From the NCBI RefSeq assembly GCF_006542665.1, contig NZ_AP019735.1, positions 558,001 through 622,000 on the forward strand: 64,000 bases of DNA, given 5' to 3'. The notes beneath the pieces are model-generated. The model ran no database searches and was not told where the DNA came from. It was given only the letters and a program-made list of their open reading frames with translations. Made by a program: the position numbers and the translations under genes. Of this stretch, positions 16,897-25,715 are shown in pieces (the stretch's first letter is position 1; each line of letters opens with the position of its first letter). This DNA comes from Alistipes communis. Lineage in GTDB: Bacteria > Bacteroidota > Bacteroidia > Bacteroidales > Rikenellaceae.

Positions 16897-19764
16897 ATGA
16901 TCGAAAAACTACTTCTCACCTTCGGTATCGCTACCGCACTGTCCCTCTCCGCACCCGACGCCGCAGCCGCCCCGAAAGGGGGCGACCTGACGGGCGACGC
17001 CTTCCTGAAAGAGGTTCCCGCAAGCAAACTCTACGAGAAATTCCGCACGCCCGACAGCTCGTCGAAGCTCTTCGCCCGCTGGTGGTGGAACGGTACGCGC
17101 GTCTGCGAAAAGGAGATCGTGCGCGAGCTCGACTCGATGCAGCGCGCCGGCTTCGGCGGCGTGGAGATCAACTCCATCGCCTTCCCCGACCGCTACAAGG
17201 ACACGCTGGGCTTCGCACAGGTGCCCTGGCTATCGGACCGCTGGCTGGAACTGGTCGACTTCACCATGCGCGAAGCCGCCGCGCGCGGCATGTACAGTGA
17301 CCTGATCGTCGGCTCGGGCTGGCCGTTCGGCGCCGAGTTCCTCTCGCGCGACGAGCAGATCAAGATGATGGCCCTCGGCACGATGGAGTTCGAAGGCCCC
17401 TGCAAAGTGACCGTCCGTACCGACGACCTCATCCGAAGCGCCACGCCCAAACTGCTCTCGGCCAATCGCGACAAACTCTCCGAACTGATCGAGGTGCGGC
17501 TCTTCCCCGCCCACATCACCGAACTCATCCCCGGCACGCCCGTGACCTTCGCGCCGGGAGCGCAGGAGGTGACGATCGACGTTCCGGCCGGCCGCCACAT
17601 CGCCTACGTCGTGGTCAAGCACACCGGCTACATGGGCGTGATCCACGGTGCGCTGGGTGCCCGCGGGCCGGTGCTCGACCACTTCAACGCCGAGGCCGTG
17701 CGCCGTTACCTCAACCGGATGTCCGATGCCATGCGCCCCGTCGTCGGCAACCTCCACGACCGCATCCGCTCGTTCTTCACCGACAGCTTCGAGCTGGAAG
17801 GCTCCAACTGGTGCAAGGACATCCGCGAAGAGTTCCAGAAACGGCGCGGATACGACCTCTACACCTACTACCCGCTGATCCTGAAAAAGGTAGGCCCCTA
17901 CGGCAACGAGATCAAAACGCCCTACGGCGCCCGGATCGAACCCGACGTGATGGAGCGCATCTACCGCATGCGCTACGACTACGAACTGACGCTGGCCGAG
18001 CTCTTCAAGGAGCGTTTCCTCGACGAACTGAACGCATGGTGCCGCGCCTGCGGCGTCAAGTCGCGCATCCAGGCCTACGGCAAGGGCTGTATGCCCGTCG
18101 AGTCGCTCATGGACGTCGACATTCCCGAATGCGAGACGTGGTACCACAAGGAGAACGGCGAGATCTTCCCCGACGACAAGATGTCGGGACACGGCTACAA
18201 GATGGTCAACAAGTTCGTCGCTTCGGGCGCGCATCTCTCGGGCAAGAACGTCGTCAGCTGCGAGGAGATCACCAACACGCGCTTCGTCTTCAACGAGACG
18301 CTCGAACGCATCAAGATCACGGGTGACCTGAGCAACCTGTCGGGCGTGACGCACTCCGTGCTCCACGGCTACAACTACTCTCCCGCCGAGGCGCCGTTCC
18401 CGGGCTGGGTGCGTTACGGTACGTTCTACAACGAACGCAACCCGCTGTGGCGCTTCTTCCCCGAATGGATCTCCTACAAGGCCCGCCTGTCGACCGTCCT
18501 GCGCAACTCCGAGATGCAGACCGACATCGCGCTCATGCAGCCGCTCGTCGACATGTGGACCTACCTGGCGCCGCAGTTCGAACCTTCGCCCGGCAAGTGG
18601 CGCCCCTTCTACGTCAACACGCTTTGGGAGGCCGTTCACCAGAACGGCGGCGGCTGCGACTACCTCACCGAATCGATCCTGCAACGCAGCACGTTCGCCG
18701 ACGGACGGATCGAGTACGGCGACCGCAGCTACAAGGCGCTGCTGCTGCTCGAAGTCGAGACGATCTCGCCCGAGACGCTCGCCGCGATCGGCCGCTACGC
18801 CGCTGCCGGCGGCAAGGTCTTCTTCGTCGGCTCGACCCCCTCGAAAGCCCCCGGTCTGGCGGGTCTCGAAGGCGGCGACAAGGAGGTGCAACGCCTGACG
18901 GCCGACCTGATGAAGCAGTACCCCGACCGGATCCTCCACGTCGAGGCGCCGCGCAAGGGGCACCTCATCGCCTGGTACAAGGAGTTGCAGCAGAAATACG
19001 GACTGACACCCGCCGTCCGCATCGACAATCCGCAGGCATTCGTCAACCAGAACCACTACAAGGCGGGCAATCTCGACATCTTCTTCTTCGCCAATTACAG
19101 CCTTACGGAAGCTTATACGCTCGACACCGAGTTCAACATCGACCTGCGCGGACGGCGCATGTGGCTGTGGGATCCGATGACGGGCGAGCGCGCACTGCTG
19201 CCCGACACGGGGACGCGGCTCAAACTGCACCTCGAACCCACCGAATCGCGGCTGCTGGTCTTCGACAAACCGGTCAGGGGCGCTGCGACCGCCACGGCCG
19301 ACGCACGGCTCGAAGGTCCCGCCGAACGTCGGGCCCTGCATTGGAACGTCACGCTCAACCACTACGACGGCACCGTCGCCGAACTCGAAACCGACCGTCT
19401 GTTCGACCTGGGCAAGGAGAAGCGTTTCGAATCCTTCTCCGGCCAGATCGTCTACCGCACGACGCTCGACGTCCGTCCCGGCGAATGCGCGCACATGGAA
19501 TTCGGCGTGGAAAACTGCGTTTCGGAACTCTACGTCAACGGCGTAAAGGCCGGTACGGTATGGCACGGCCGCCACGTCTACGATGTCGCGAAGCTGCTCC
19601 GTCCGGGCAAAAACGAGTTGAAACTCGTCCTCACGACCACACTGGGCAACTACATGCTCTCGCTCAAAGAGAATCCCACGATGGTCAAGTGGAGCAACTT
19701 CAAATACAAGCAGGTAGTCAATCCCTGCGGTCTGACGTGGGGGCCCGACCTCTACCGCGACTGA
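16897..19764 (+). CDS. GH106-like glycoside hydrolase (alpha-L-rhamnosidase)
   Basis: A 955-residue secreted enzyme. Signal peptide of about 25 residues (MIEKLLLTFGIATALSLSAP, then DAAAA). ARWWWNGT, GFGGVEI, and the hallmark SGWPFG near residue 146 are GH106 features; a catalytic TIM-type domain follows (TDSFELEGSNW, CEEITN), and a jelly-roll carbohydrate-binding region with ELYVNG occupies the last 150 residues. GH106 enzymes release L-rhamnose from plant or bacterial polysaccharides in the periplasm. No SusC/SusD pair is adjacent, so it is not in a full polysaccharide utilisation locus. The start codon gives a complete signal peptide. Confidence 0.88.
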   Translation: MIEKLLLTFGIATALSLSAPDAAAAPKGGDLTGDAFLKEVPASKLYEKFRTPDSSSKLFARWWWNGTRVCEKEIVRELDSMQRAGFGGVEINSIAFPDRYKDTLGFAQVPWLSDRWLELVDFTMREAAARGMYSDLIVGSGWPFGAEFLSRDEQIKMMALGTMEFEGPCKVTVRTDDLIRSATPKLLSANRDKLSELIEVRLFPAHITELIPGTPVTFAPGAQEVTIDVPAGRHIAYVVVKHTGYMGVIHGALGARGPVLDHFNAEAVRRYLNRMSDAMRPVVGNLHDRIRSFFTDSFELEGSNWCKDIREEFQKRRGYDLYTYYPLILKKVGPYGNEIKTPYGARIEPDVMERIYRMRYDYELTLAELFKERFLDELNAWCRACGVKSRIQAYGKGCMPVESLMDVDIPECETWYHKENGEIFPDDKMSGHGYKMVNKFVASGAHLSGKNVVSCEEITNTRFVFNETLERIKITGDLSNLSGVTHSVLHGYNYSPAEAPFPGWVRYGTFYNERNPLWRFFPEWISYKARLSTVLRNSEMQTDIALMQPLVDMWTYLAPQFEPSPGKWRPFYVNTLWEAVHQNGGGCDYLTESILQRSTFADGRIEYGDRSYKALLLLEVETISPETLAAIGRYAAAGGKVFFVGSTPSKAPGLAGLEGGDKEVQRLTADLMKQYPDRILHVEAPRKGHLIAWYKELQQKYGLTPAVRIDNPQAFVNQNHYKAGNLDIFFFANYSLTEAYTLDTEFNIDLRGRRMWLWDPMTGERALLPDTGTRLKLHLEPTESRLLVFDKPVRGAATATADARLEGPAERRALHWNVTLNHYDGTVAELETDRLFDLGKEKRFESFSGQIVYRTTLDVRPGECAHMEFGVENCVSELYVNGVKAGTVWHGRHVYDVAKLLRPGKNELKLVLTTTLGNYMLSLKENPTMVKWSNFKYKQVVNPCGLTWGPDLYRD

Positions 19765-19787
19765 CACTCCCCTCCCGCTCTTCCGGA

Positions 19788-19817
19788 CGAGGCCGTTCCC
19801 GCACAGGAACGGCCTCG
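19788..19817 (+). terminator. Terminator of the GH106 gene
   Basis: A 12-bp perfect stem (19788-19799 with 19806-19817) 24 bases after the stop, followed by a weak T-tract (TTCC). Confidence 0.65.
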
Positions 19818-19956
19818 TTCCTTGCGGGCAGGAGGCCCCGACGGCGGCGTTCCCGACCGACCTGCCTCTGCGATCCGCCGACATCCAACAGCCGAATGCA
19901 GAGCGAACCGCCCCGCAGCGGGTCTGCCGGTCGGTTCGGCATTTTATGGAACGGTG

Positions 19957-19990
19957 TTTGGGCGAATTTCCAAATTAATGATTATATTTG
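19957..19990 (+). promoter_or_regulatory. Promoter of the zeta-like gene
   Basis: TATATTTG at 19983-19990 with TTTG at 19957-19960 (22 bases, slightly long). Transcription would begin near 19996, which favours the ATG at 20011 over 20002. Confidence 0.6.
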
Positions 19991-20010
19991 CCCCTACGAT
20001 AATGCCACAC

Positions 20011-20592
20011 ATGCCGAAACTCTACATCATAGCGGGATGCAACGGCGCCGGTAAGACAACGGCTTCCTATACGGTGTTGCCGGAGATGCTCGACTGCCGC
20101 GAATTCGTCAATGCCGACGAAATCGCCAAGGGCCTCTCGCCGTTCAACCCCGAAAGCGTCGCCATCGACGCGGGGAGGCTGATGCTGCAACGCATGGACG
20201 ACCTGCTGATCGCCGGCGAGGACTTCGCCTTCGAGACGACGCTCGCCACACGCTCCTATGTGAAGTTCATCGATCAGGCTCACGCGATGGGGTACTTCGT
20301 TTCGCTGCTTTTCTTCTGGCTTCCCACGCCGGAACTGGCTATCGTGCGCGTCGCAACGCGGGTGAGCAAGGGCGGTCACGATATTCCCGAGGAGGTGATC
20401 CGCCGCCGCTATGCCACCGGCATGCGCAACATGGTCGCACTCTACGCTCCGCTGTGCGACTACTGGGTCATCTACGACAACAGCTCCGCCGATGCCGAAA
20501 TCCGGATCATCGCGACGGGAGAGAACGATACAACAAAGCACATCGAAAATCCGTTAGCCTACCAACAATTCATGAGCTATGAGCGAAATTGA
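20011..20592 (+). CDS. Zeta-toxin-like P-loop kinase
   Basis: A 193-residue P-loop protein: MPKLYIIAGCNGAGKTT with the Walker A at 9-16, NADEIAKGLSPFNPE and FETTLATRSY following, as in chromosomal zeta-toxin/UDP-N-acetylglucosamine kinase-like proteins. Zeta toxins phosphorylate peptidoglycan sugar precursors; many chromosomal relatives have unknown targets. Start at 20011 is preferred by promoter position; ATG at 20002 is the alternative. The next small gene overlaps its end by 14 bases, which suggests translational coupling and a toxin-antitoxin or kinase-partner unit. Confidence 0.82.
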   Translation: MPKLYIIAGCNGAGKTTASYTVLPEMLDCREFVNADEIAKGLSPFNPESVAIDAGRLMLQRMDDLLIAGEDFAFETTLATRSYVKFIDQAHAMGYFVSLLFFWLPTPELAIVRVATRVSKGGHDIPEEVIRRRYATGMRNMVALYAPLCDYWVIYDNSSADAEIRIIATGENDTTKHIENPLAYQQFMSYERN

Positions 20593-20737
20593 AATAAAAC
20601 AACTTCAAGAAAAGATCAACGCAGGCATTCTCCTGGCACGTAAACGCCTGATCGAGAAGACGAAGAAGGAGAACGGCGAACTGGTCGTCGTCCGTGACGG
20701 CAAGGTCGTCTGCATCAAGGCTCAGGAGCTGGAATAG
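20579..20737 (+). CDS. Small protein overlapping the zeta-like gene
   Basis: A 52-residue highly charged protein (MSEIEIKQLQEKINAG...) whose ATG lies inside the last codons of the zeta-like gene. The first half is a predicted amphipathic helix rich in Lys and Glu; the second (NGELVVVRDGKVVCIKA) looks like a beta hairpin. Too small to be in most ORF lists, but codon use, overlap and a terminator right after it support it. In zeta systems the antitoxin usually precedes the toxin, so this reversed order is notable. It may be the antitoxin; this is inference. Confidence 0.7.
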   Translation: MSEIEIKQLQEKINAGILLARKRLIEKTKKENGELVVVRDGKVVCIKAQELE

Positions 20738-20766
20738 CTCTCCCGTCCGCAGGAATTTCGTCCTCG

Positions 20767-20790
20767 GCTCCCGCAGAGTCGGGGCTTTTT
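20767..20790 (+). terminator. Terminator of the zeta-like operon
   Basis: GC-rich stem (GCTCCCG with CGGGGC, one bulge) followed by TTTTT, 30 bases after the small gene. Confidence 0.7.
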
Positions 20791-21040
20791 CATAGACGGA
20801 AGTTCGTCGCAGGAGATCGCCGGACGAACAGATTTCCAACCGGAAACCGTCCCCCCGTTCAGCGGCCCCATGAACCGCGCGAACTGCAACCTGCAACGGC
20901 GGTTCGCCATGGCTCCCCTCCGCAGGCTGCGACACGCCGATCGAATCGCCCGAAACCACCCCTCACCCCGCTAAAAGAGCGAAGAGCCGTTGCAATTCCG
21001 GACGAAAAACCGTAACTTTCGCATAAAATACAACCGCCCC

Positions 21041-21704
21041 ATGCAAGTCAAAATCGAAGAGAGCTGGCGTTCGCAGTTGCAGGAAGAGTTCGACAAACCC
21101 TATTTCGCGCGGCTGGCGGCGTTCGTGCGCGAGGAGTACCGCACGCAGCGCGTCTGTCCCGTCAACGGCGATCTCTTCCGCGTCTTCAACCTCTGCCCGT
21201 TCGACCGCGTGCGGGTCGTCATTCTGGGACAGGATCCCTACCCCGACCCGCGGTTTCTACTACGGAATCTGTTTCTCGGTGCCCGACGGCGTGCCGATTC
21301 CCGGCTCGCTGCAAAACATCTTCCGCGAAGTACACGACGACACAGGGCACCCCGTCCCCGCATCGGGACGGCTGGAACGTTGGGTCGCACAAGGCGTCCT
21401 GTCGATGAACACGATCTTCACCACACGCGCTTTCCGGAGCGGATCGCATCGCGGCCGCGGATGGGAGGAGTTCTCCGACGCCGTGATCCGCCGCCTCAAC
21501 GAGCGGCGCGACCACCTGGTTTTCCTGCTTTGGGGCGCAGCCGCGCAGCAGAAGGCGGCGCTGATCGATCCCGAACGCCATCTCGTGCTCACGGCGGCGC
21601 ACCCCTCGCCCCGGTCGGCCGACCGGGGGTTCTTCGGTTGCCGCCATTTCAGCCGCGCCAACGCCTACCTGCGCGCGCACGGCATCCCCGAAATCGAATG
21701 GTGA
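21041..21704 (+). pseudogene. ung: Frameshifted uracil-DNA glycosylase (ung)
   Basis: The N-terminal part in frame 1 runs from MQVKIEESWRSQL to VVILGQDPY, then leaves the family after about 70 residues; from about 21254 the next frame continues as YYGICFSVPDGVPIPGSL to the usual end, including the DNA-binding loop HPSP. The switch lies in the CG-rich stretch at 21243-21255 (a 2-base loss or 1-base gain). Motif A also reads GQDPYP instead of GQDPYH, losing a conserved His. Family-1 Ung removes uracil from DNA. The rest of the frame has no stop, so the lesion is recent, or is a sequence error. Confidence 0.85.
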
Positions 21705-21708
21705 TACG

Positions 21709-22386
21709 ATGAAACCCACGAAGAAAAAAACGGTCGCCTGCCCCGCCGCACTCCGGCTCGAAGCCATGCTCCCAGTCGACGCCGGCATCCTGTCGCAACA
21801 GGCGGACGACTGGACGGACCGAAGCGTGGAACGCGGTACGGTCGGCCCGCTCGCCGCCGAGCACGCTCTCTGGCACAACTGCCTCTTCCGCAACGTGACC
21901 TTCACCGACTGCCGGCTGCACAGCGCACAATTGAGCGACATCCGTTTCGAAGGGTGCGATCTCTCGAACCTCGCGCTGGACGGTGCGGCGCTCAACCGCG
22001 TGGAGTTCGTCGGCTGCAAACTGCTGGGCGCCGCCCTGCCCGACGCCACGCTCAACCACGTACGGCTGGAACGTTGCAACGGCCGCTACCTCAACCTGTC
22101 GGGCAGCCGCCTGCGGCAGGTACGCTTCACGGAGTGCGACCTGACGGAAGCGGCGCTGAACGACTGCCGCCTCGACGGCGTCGCCTTCGAGGGCTGCACG
22201 CTGCGCAGCACCGAGTTTTCGCATACGCCGCTGCGCGGCATCGACCTCAGGCAGTCGCAACTCGGCGACCTGCGGCTGACCGTCGACGACCTGCGGGGCG
22301 CTATCGTCGCCCCGAGCCAGGCCCTCGACCTGCTGCCGCTGCTGGGCGTCGTCGTCCGCACCCAAACCGCCGAAGAGACCGAATAA
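21709..22386 (+). CDS. Pentapeptide-repeat protein
   Basis: A 225-residue protein with tandem A(D/N)LXX-like units from about residue 55 to 205 (CDLSNLALDGAALNRVEF, CDLTEAALNDCRL), which fold as a right-handed quadrilateral beta-helix. Such proteins sometimes mimic DNA and protect gyrase, but most have no known role. No signal peptide. It begins 4 bases after ung and the GNAT gene follows after 2 bases, so the three are one transcription unit. Confidence 0.85.
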   Translation: MKPTKKKTVACPAALRLEAMLPVDAGILSQQADDWTDRSVERGTVGPLAAEHALWHNCLFRNVTFTDCRLHSAQLSDIRFEGCDLSNLALDGAALNRVEFVGCKLLGAALPDATLNHVRLERCNGRYLNLSGSRLRQVRFTECDLTEAALNDCRLDGVAFEGCTLRSTEFSHTPLRGIDLRQSQLGDLRLTVDDLRGAIVAPSQALDLLPLLGVVVRTQTAEETE

Positions 22387-22388
22387 CC

Positions 22389-22844
22389 ATGGAGATCCGC
22401 GAAATTACCGGCGACAAACGCCGTTACCTGCCGCTGCTGCTCGTCGGCGACGAACAGGAGGAGATGGTGATGCGCTACCTGCCGCACGGAAGCCTCTTCG
22501 TCTGTTTCGATCCCGACCCGTGCGCCGTCGCGGTCGTCACCGACGAGGGCGACGGCTGCTGCGAACTGAAAAACCTCGCCGTCGAACCCTGCCGCCAGCG
22601 GCAGGGCCACGGCCGGCGAATGGTCGCATTCGTCGTCCGCCGCTATGCTGAGCAAGGCTACCGCACGCTGCGGGTCGGCACGGGCGAAACGCCCTCGACA
22701 CTCCGCTTCTACGCGCAGTGCGGCTTCCGCCCCGCAGGCCGCATCCACGACTTTTTTACCCGCAATTACGACCACCCGATCGTCGAGGAGGGCGTCCTGC
22801 TGCGCGACATGATCCTGCTCGAACAACCGCTCGGCACCGAATAG
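22389..22844 (+). CDS. GNAT family N-acetyltransferase
   Basis: A 151-residue acetyltransferase: ELKNLAVEPCRQRQGHGRRMV carries the acetyl-CoA pyrophosphate-binding motif (Q/RxxGxG/A) near residues 69-78, and FYAQCGFRPAGR is motif B. The substrate is unknown. It starts 2 bases after the pentapeptide gene; the longer frame upstream is a shadow of that gene. A terminator lies at 22874-22898. Confidence 0.85.
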   Translation: MEIREITGDKRRYLPLLLVGDEQEEMVMRYLPHGSLFVCFDPDPCAVAVVTDEGDGCCELKNLAVEPCRQRQGHGRRMVAFVVRRYAEQGYRTLRVGTGETPSTLRFYAQCGFRPAGRIHDFFTRNYDHPIVEEGVLLRDMILLEQPLGTE

Positions 22845-22873
22845 AGTTCCACAACCCCGAATCGGCATGAAAA

Positions 22874-22898
22874 AGACCGGAACCCGAAGTTCCGGTCT
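22874..22898. terminator. Bidirectional terminator
   Basis: AGACCGGAA/TTCCGGTCT stem between converging genes, followed by T-run on the minus strand. It ends both the GNAT and the lut operon. Confidence 0.8.
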
Positions 22899-22921
22899 CA
22901 TGACTGCGCGTCGTGCACGCC

Positions 22922-23746
22922 CTACATGAGCGTGAGGTTGCGCTTGCGTTGCGCGAAATTACGCGACAGCACGGGTGCGAAGGGAGAATCGTAGCTGCGT
23001 GCGCCGACGGGACATCCCTTGACGCAAGCACAGCAGCGGATACACTTCGCCGCATCGGTACGAAGCTCGTCGCCGGCGACGATGGCTCCCGTCGGGCAGA
23101 GTTTCACACAGCGGCCGCAGTGCGTGCACCTGTCGGCCGAGGTCTCGACCGCCACCCGTTGCGGATGCCGCTTCTGACTGCGGCGGTAACCGAGTACGAA
23201 CCGCACGAACCGCCACATCGAGAGCATCCCGTTGCGCACGGTCGGCAACCTCTTCGCATCGATCGCCCGCACCCCGCCGGCAGCGAGTTTCGCCGCCACG
23301 ACGCGCCCGAAGGCCTCGGCCTCGGCGCAGTCGTCCCCGTCGGGCCGCCCCGCAGCGATCGGCCAACGCGCCGTGGAGTAGGAGTGCTCGCCGACGAAAG
23401 CGGCCGCAGCCACGGGCACGAATCCCCGCGCCGCCACGAAATCGGCCAGCTCGCACGCGGCATGTTCGTAGGCGCGATTGCCGTAGAGCACGACCACCAC
23501 GGCCGGCGTACCGTCGCCCCGCACGGCATCCAACCGCCGCAAGGCGAGCGGAGCCGCATGCCCGCCGTAGACGGGTACGGCGAAGACCGCCGCGTCCCCG
23601 CGCTCCGCCGCAACGCAGACCGCATCGTGCGTCGCGTCGCAAACGACCGTCTGCGTGCAGTTCAATCCCCTGCCGACGGCCTCCGCCACGCGGCGCGAAG
23701 TCCCCGTCGGGGAAAAGTAACAGATCCAACTCTTCGCGGGTTTCAT
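22922..23746 (-). CDS. EFR1 family ferredoxin (flavodoxin-like plus 2[4Fe-4S])
   Basis: A 274-residue protein. The N-terminal half is a flavodoxin-like domain (YFSPTGTSRRVAE binds FMN phosphate; VPVYGGHAAP), the C-terminal half has two ferredoxin motifs, CTHCGRCVKLCP and CIRCCACVKGCP. It may carry electrons between NAD(P)H or ferredoxin pools and an oxidoreductase. The start MKPAK at 23746 overlaps lutC's stop by 4 bases; a longer frame upstream is a shadow. It is the last gene of the lut operon, an unusual partner. Confidence 0.85.
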   Translation of the reverse strand: MKPAKSWICYFSPTGTSRRVAEAVGRGLNCTQTVVCDATHDAVCVAAERGDAAVFAVPVYGGHAAPLALRRLDAVRGDGTPAVVVVLYGNRAYEHAACELADFVAARGFVPVAAAAFVGEHSYSTARWPIAAGRPDGDDCAEAEAFGRVVAAKLAAGGVRAIDAKRLPTVRNGMLSMWRFVRFVLGYRRSQKRHPQRVAVETSADRCTHCGRCVKLCPTGAIVAGDELRTDAAKCIRCCACVKGCPVGARSYDSPFAPVLSRNFAQRKRNLTLM

Positions 23747-24342
23747 CGGGCCGCCTCCTTTCCTCCGGTCAGCACCACCGTCACCGACATCGGGCCGTGC
23801 GCACCGATCACGAGCGCCTGTTCGATGTCGGCCGTCTTCGACGGGCCGGACATGAAACAGCCGAAGCCGAAATCGCGGTCGAAGCGCGGGTCTTCGACGG
23901 CATCCTGCATCGTGGCGACCACCGCGTCGCGCGGAAGCAGGATCACCAGCGACTCCACGGCGAAGTAGAGCGCCTTGTGCCGCGCCCGCTGCGGCAGCCA
24001 TACGGCGCCGTTCTCGGCCACGCCCAGCACTCCGCCGACCACGGCCGCGTCGATCCCGTCCAGTTCGCGCGCATCTTCCACGGCATCCGCATCGAACGCC
24101 GAGGGAATCTCCTCCACGGCCGACACCACCCGCCGGCCCTCCAATCCGAGCGACCGCAGCAACTCTCCGGCCGGAACACCTTCCGCCCACTCCGCCACGC
24201 GGCCGCCCGCCGCCTCCACCGACTGCCGGAACGCCGTCAGCGGATCATCGAACCCTTCGCGCCCGAAATCCAGCGCAGGCATCGGGTGCTCGGGCATCCC
24301 GCTGTGCGCCAGACGTGCCAGGATAGCTTCTTTCGTATTCAT
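23743..24342 (-). CDS. lutC: Lactate utilisation protein C (LUD domain)
   Basis: A 199-residue LUD-domain protein, beginning MNTKEAILARL. EVGVAENGAVWLPQ-like and GPSKTADIEQALVIGAHGP segments are LutC/YkgG signatures. LutABC oxidises L-lactate to pyruvate. The start at 24342 overlaps lutB's end by 4 bases. The longer frame that begins at 24438 lies inside lutB and is rejected. Confidence 0.92.
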   Translation of the reverse strand: MNTKEAILARLAHSGMPEHPMPALDFGREGFDDPLTAFRQSVEAAGGRVAEWAEGVPAGELLRSLGLEGRRVVSAVEEIPSAFDADAVEDARELDGIDAAVVGGVLGVAENGAVWLPQRARHKALYFAVESLVILLPRDAVVATMQDAVEDPRFDRDFGFGCFMSGPSKTADIEQALVIGAHGPMSVTVVLTGGKEAAR

Positions 24343-25715
24343 CGTTTTTCCTTTTTTTCCGTTGCGATTTTTCCCTCTTTCCACAGTTCGTTGAAACTCC
24401 GGCGAGCGAAATGCGGCATCTCGCGGCCGGCGCACCACGGGTTGAAGCGGTTGTTATAGACGAAGCGCGGCACCCACGGAATCAGCTTCAAACCCGTGTA
24501 GAACAAGGTTTTGTGCCGCATCACCACGTCCATTCCCTCGACCGTCAGTTTCTTGCGGGTATCGGCCACGCCGTCGGCATCCATCTCCTGCCGCCACGCG
24601 TAGATCTGTTCGCCCAGGTCGATCCGCGCCGGACAGACGTTCGAGCAGGAGTAGCACAGCGAACAGCCCGACACGTTGCCCGCATAGCGTTCGGGCGAGC
24701 GCAGCATCCCCAAGTTGATTCCCAGCGGGCCGGGGATGAAATACGAGTAGGAGTAACCGCCCGACCGCCGGTAGACGGGACAGGTATTCATACAGGCGCC
24801 GCAACGCAAACATTTGAGCATGTTGCGGTGCGCCTCGTTGCGCAGCGATTCGGTGCGGCCGTTGTCGACGATGACCACATGGATCTGCTTGCCCGGCTCC
24901 GGACGTCGGTACAGCGACGTATAGGCCGTCACGGGCTGCCCCGTGGCCGAACGCGCCAGCAGACGGGTGAAGACCGCCAGCGAACGGTAGTCGGGGACGA
25001 CCTTCTCCAACCCCATGATCGCGATATGCAGATCGGGAAACGACGTCCCCAGATCGGCGTTGCCCTCGTTGGTGCAGACTGCGAAGGCCCCCTCCGAGGC
25101 CACGGCGAAATTGACGCCCGTCATGGCGACGTCGGCCGTGAGGAACTTGCCGCGCAAATGTTTGCGCGCCTCGTGCGTCAGGTAGGTAGGATCGCTGTCG
25201 CCCCGCGCCGTGCCGAGTTCCCGTTCGAAGAGTTCGCCCACCTCCTCGCGCCGCACATGGATCGCCGGCAGCACGATATGGCTGGGCGGACGGTGCATCA
25301 GCTGCATGATCCGCTCGCCCAGGTCGCTCTCCACGGCATCGATCCCCTGTCCGGCCAGGAAGGGCGCGAGGCCGCACTCCTCGGAGAGCATCGACTTGCT
25401 CTTGATGAGCGTCCGCCCGCCGTGCCGGCGCAGGATGTCGAGCACGATCCGGTTCATCTCGCGGGCGTCGGAAGCCCAGTGGACGACCATTCCGTTGGCC
25501 GTCGCATTGCGTTCGAACTCTTCGAGATAGCGTCCCAGATGCGACAGCGTGTGCAGCTTGATCTCGGAAGCCGCCTGCCGCAGCGCCTCCCATTCGGGAA
25601 CGGCGTGCGCCATGCGGTCGCGCTTCTCGCGCACGTGGTAGAGCGCGCGGTCGTGCCATGCGGCACGCTCCCTGTCGGCGAGGAATTTCGCCGCGGCCTT
25701 CGCATGTGTACTCAT
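24339..25715 (-). CDS. lutB: Lactate utilisation iron-sulfur protein LutB
   Basis: A 458-residue protein with LUD-type N-terminal region (GRTLIKSKSMLSEECGL) and two [4Fe-4S] motifs, CLRCGACMNTCP and CSLCYSCSNVCP near 308-365. Part of the LutABC L-lactate oxidase complex in the cytosol. It overlaps lutA by 4 bases and lutC by 4 bases (ATGA), indicating translational coupling. Confidence 0.94.
   Translation of the reverse strand: MSTHAKAAAKFLADRERAAWHDRALYHVREKRDRMAHAVPEWEALRQAASEIKLHTLSHLGRYLEEFERNATANGMVVHWASDAREMNRIVLDILRRHGGRTLIKSKSMLSEECGLAPFLAGQGIDAVESDLGERIMQLMHRPPSHIVLPAIHVRREEVGELFERELGTARGDSDPTYLTHEARKHLRGKFLTADVAMTGVNFAVASEGAFAVCTNEGNADLGTSFPDLHIAIMGLEKVVPDYRSLAVFTRLLARSATGQPVTAYTSLYRRPEPGKQIHVVIVDNGRTESLRNEAHRNMLKCLRCGACMNTCPVYRRSGGYSYSYFIPGPLGINLGMLRSPERYAGNVSGCSLCYSCSNVCPARIDLGEQIYAWRQEMDADGVADTRKKLTVEGMDVVMRHKTLFYTGLKLIPWVPRFVYNNRFNPWCAGREMPHFARRSFNELWKEGKIATEKKEKR

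Noticed and set aside
20849..20856. C6 run near 20.85 kb as another contingency tract
   Set aside because: Only six bases and in non-coding DNA, within what chance gives in GC-rich sequence.
21954..22844. A 296-codon form of the GNAT protein
   Set aside because: The first 145 codons lie inside the pentapeptide gene in another frame and are Arg-rich; GNAT sequence begins at 22389.
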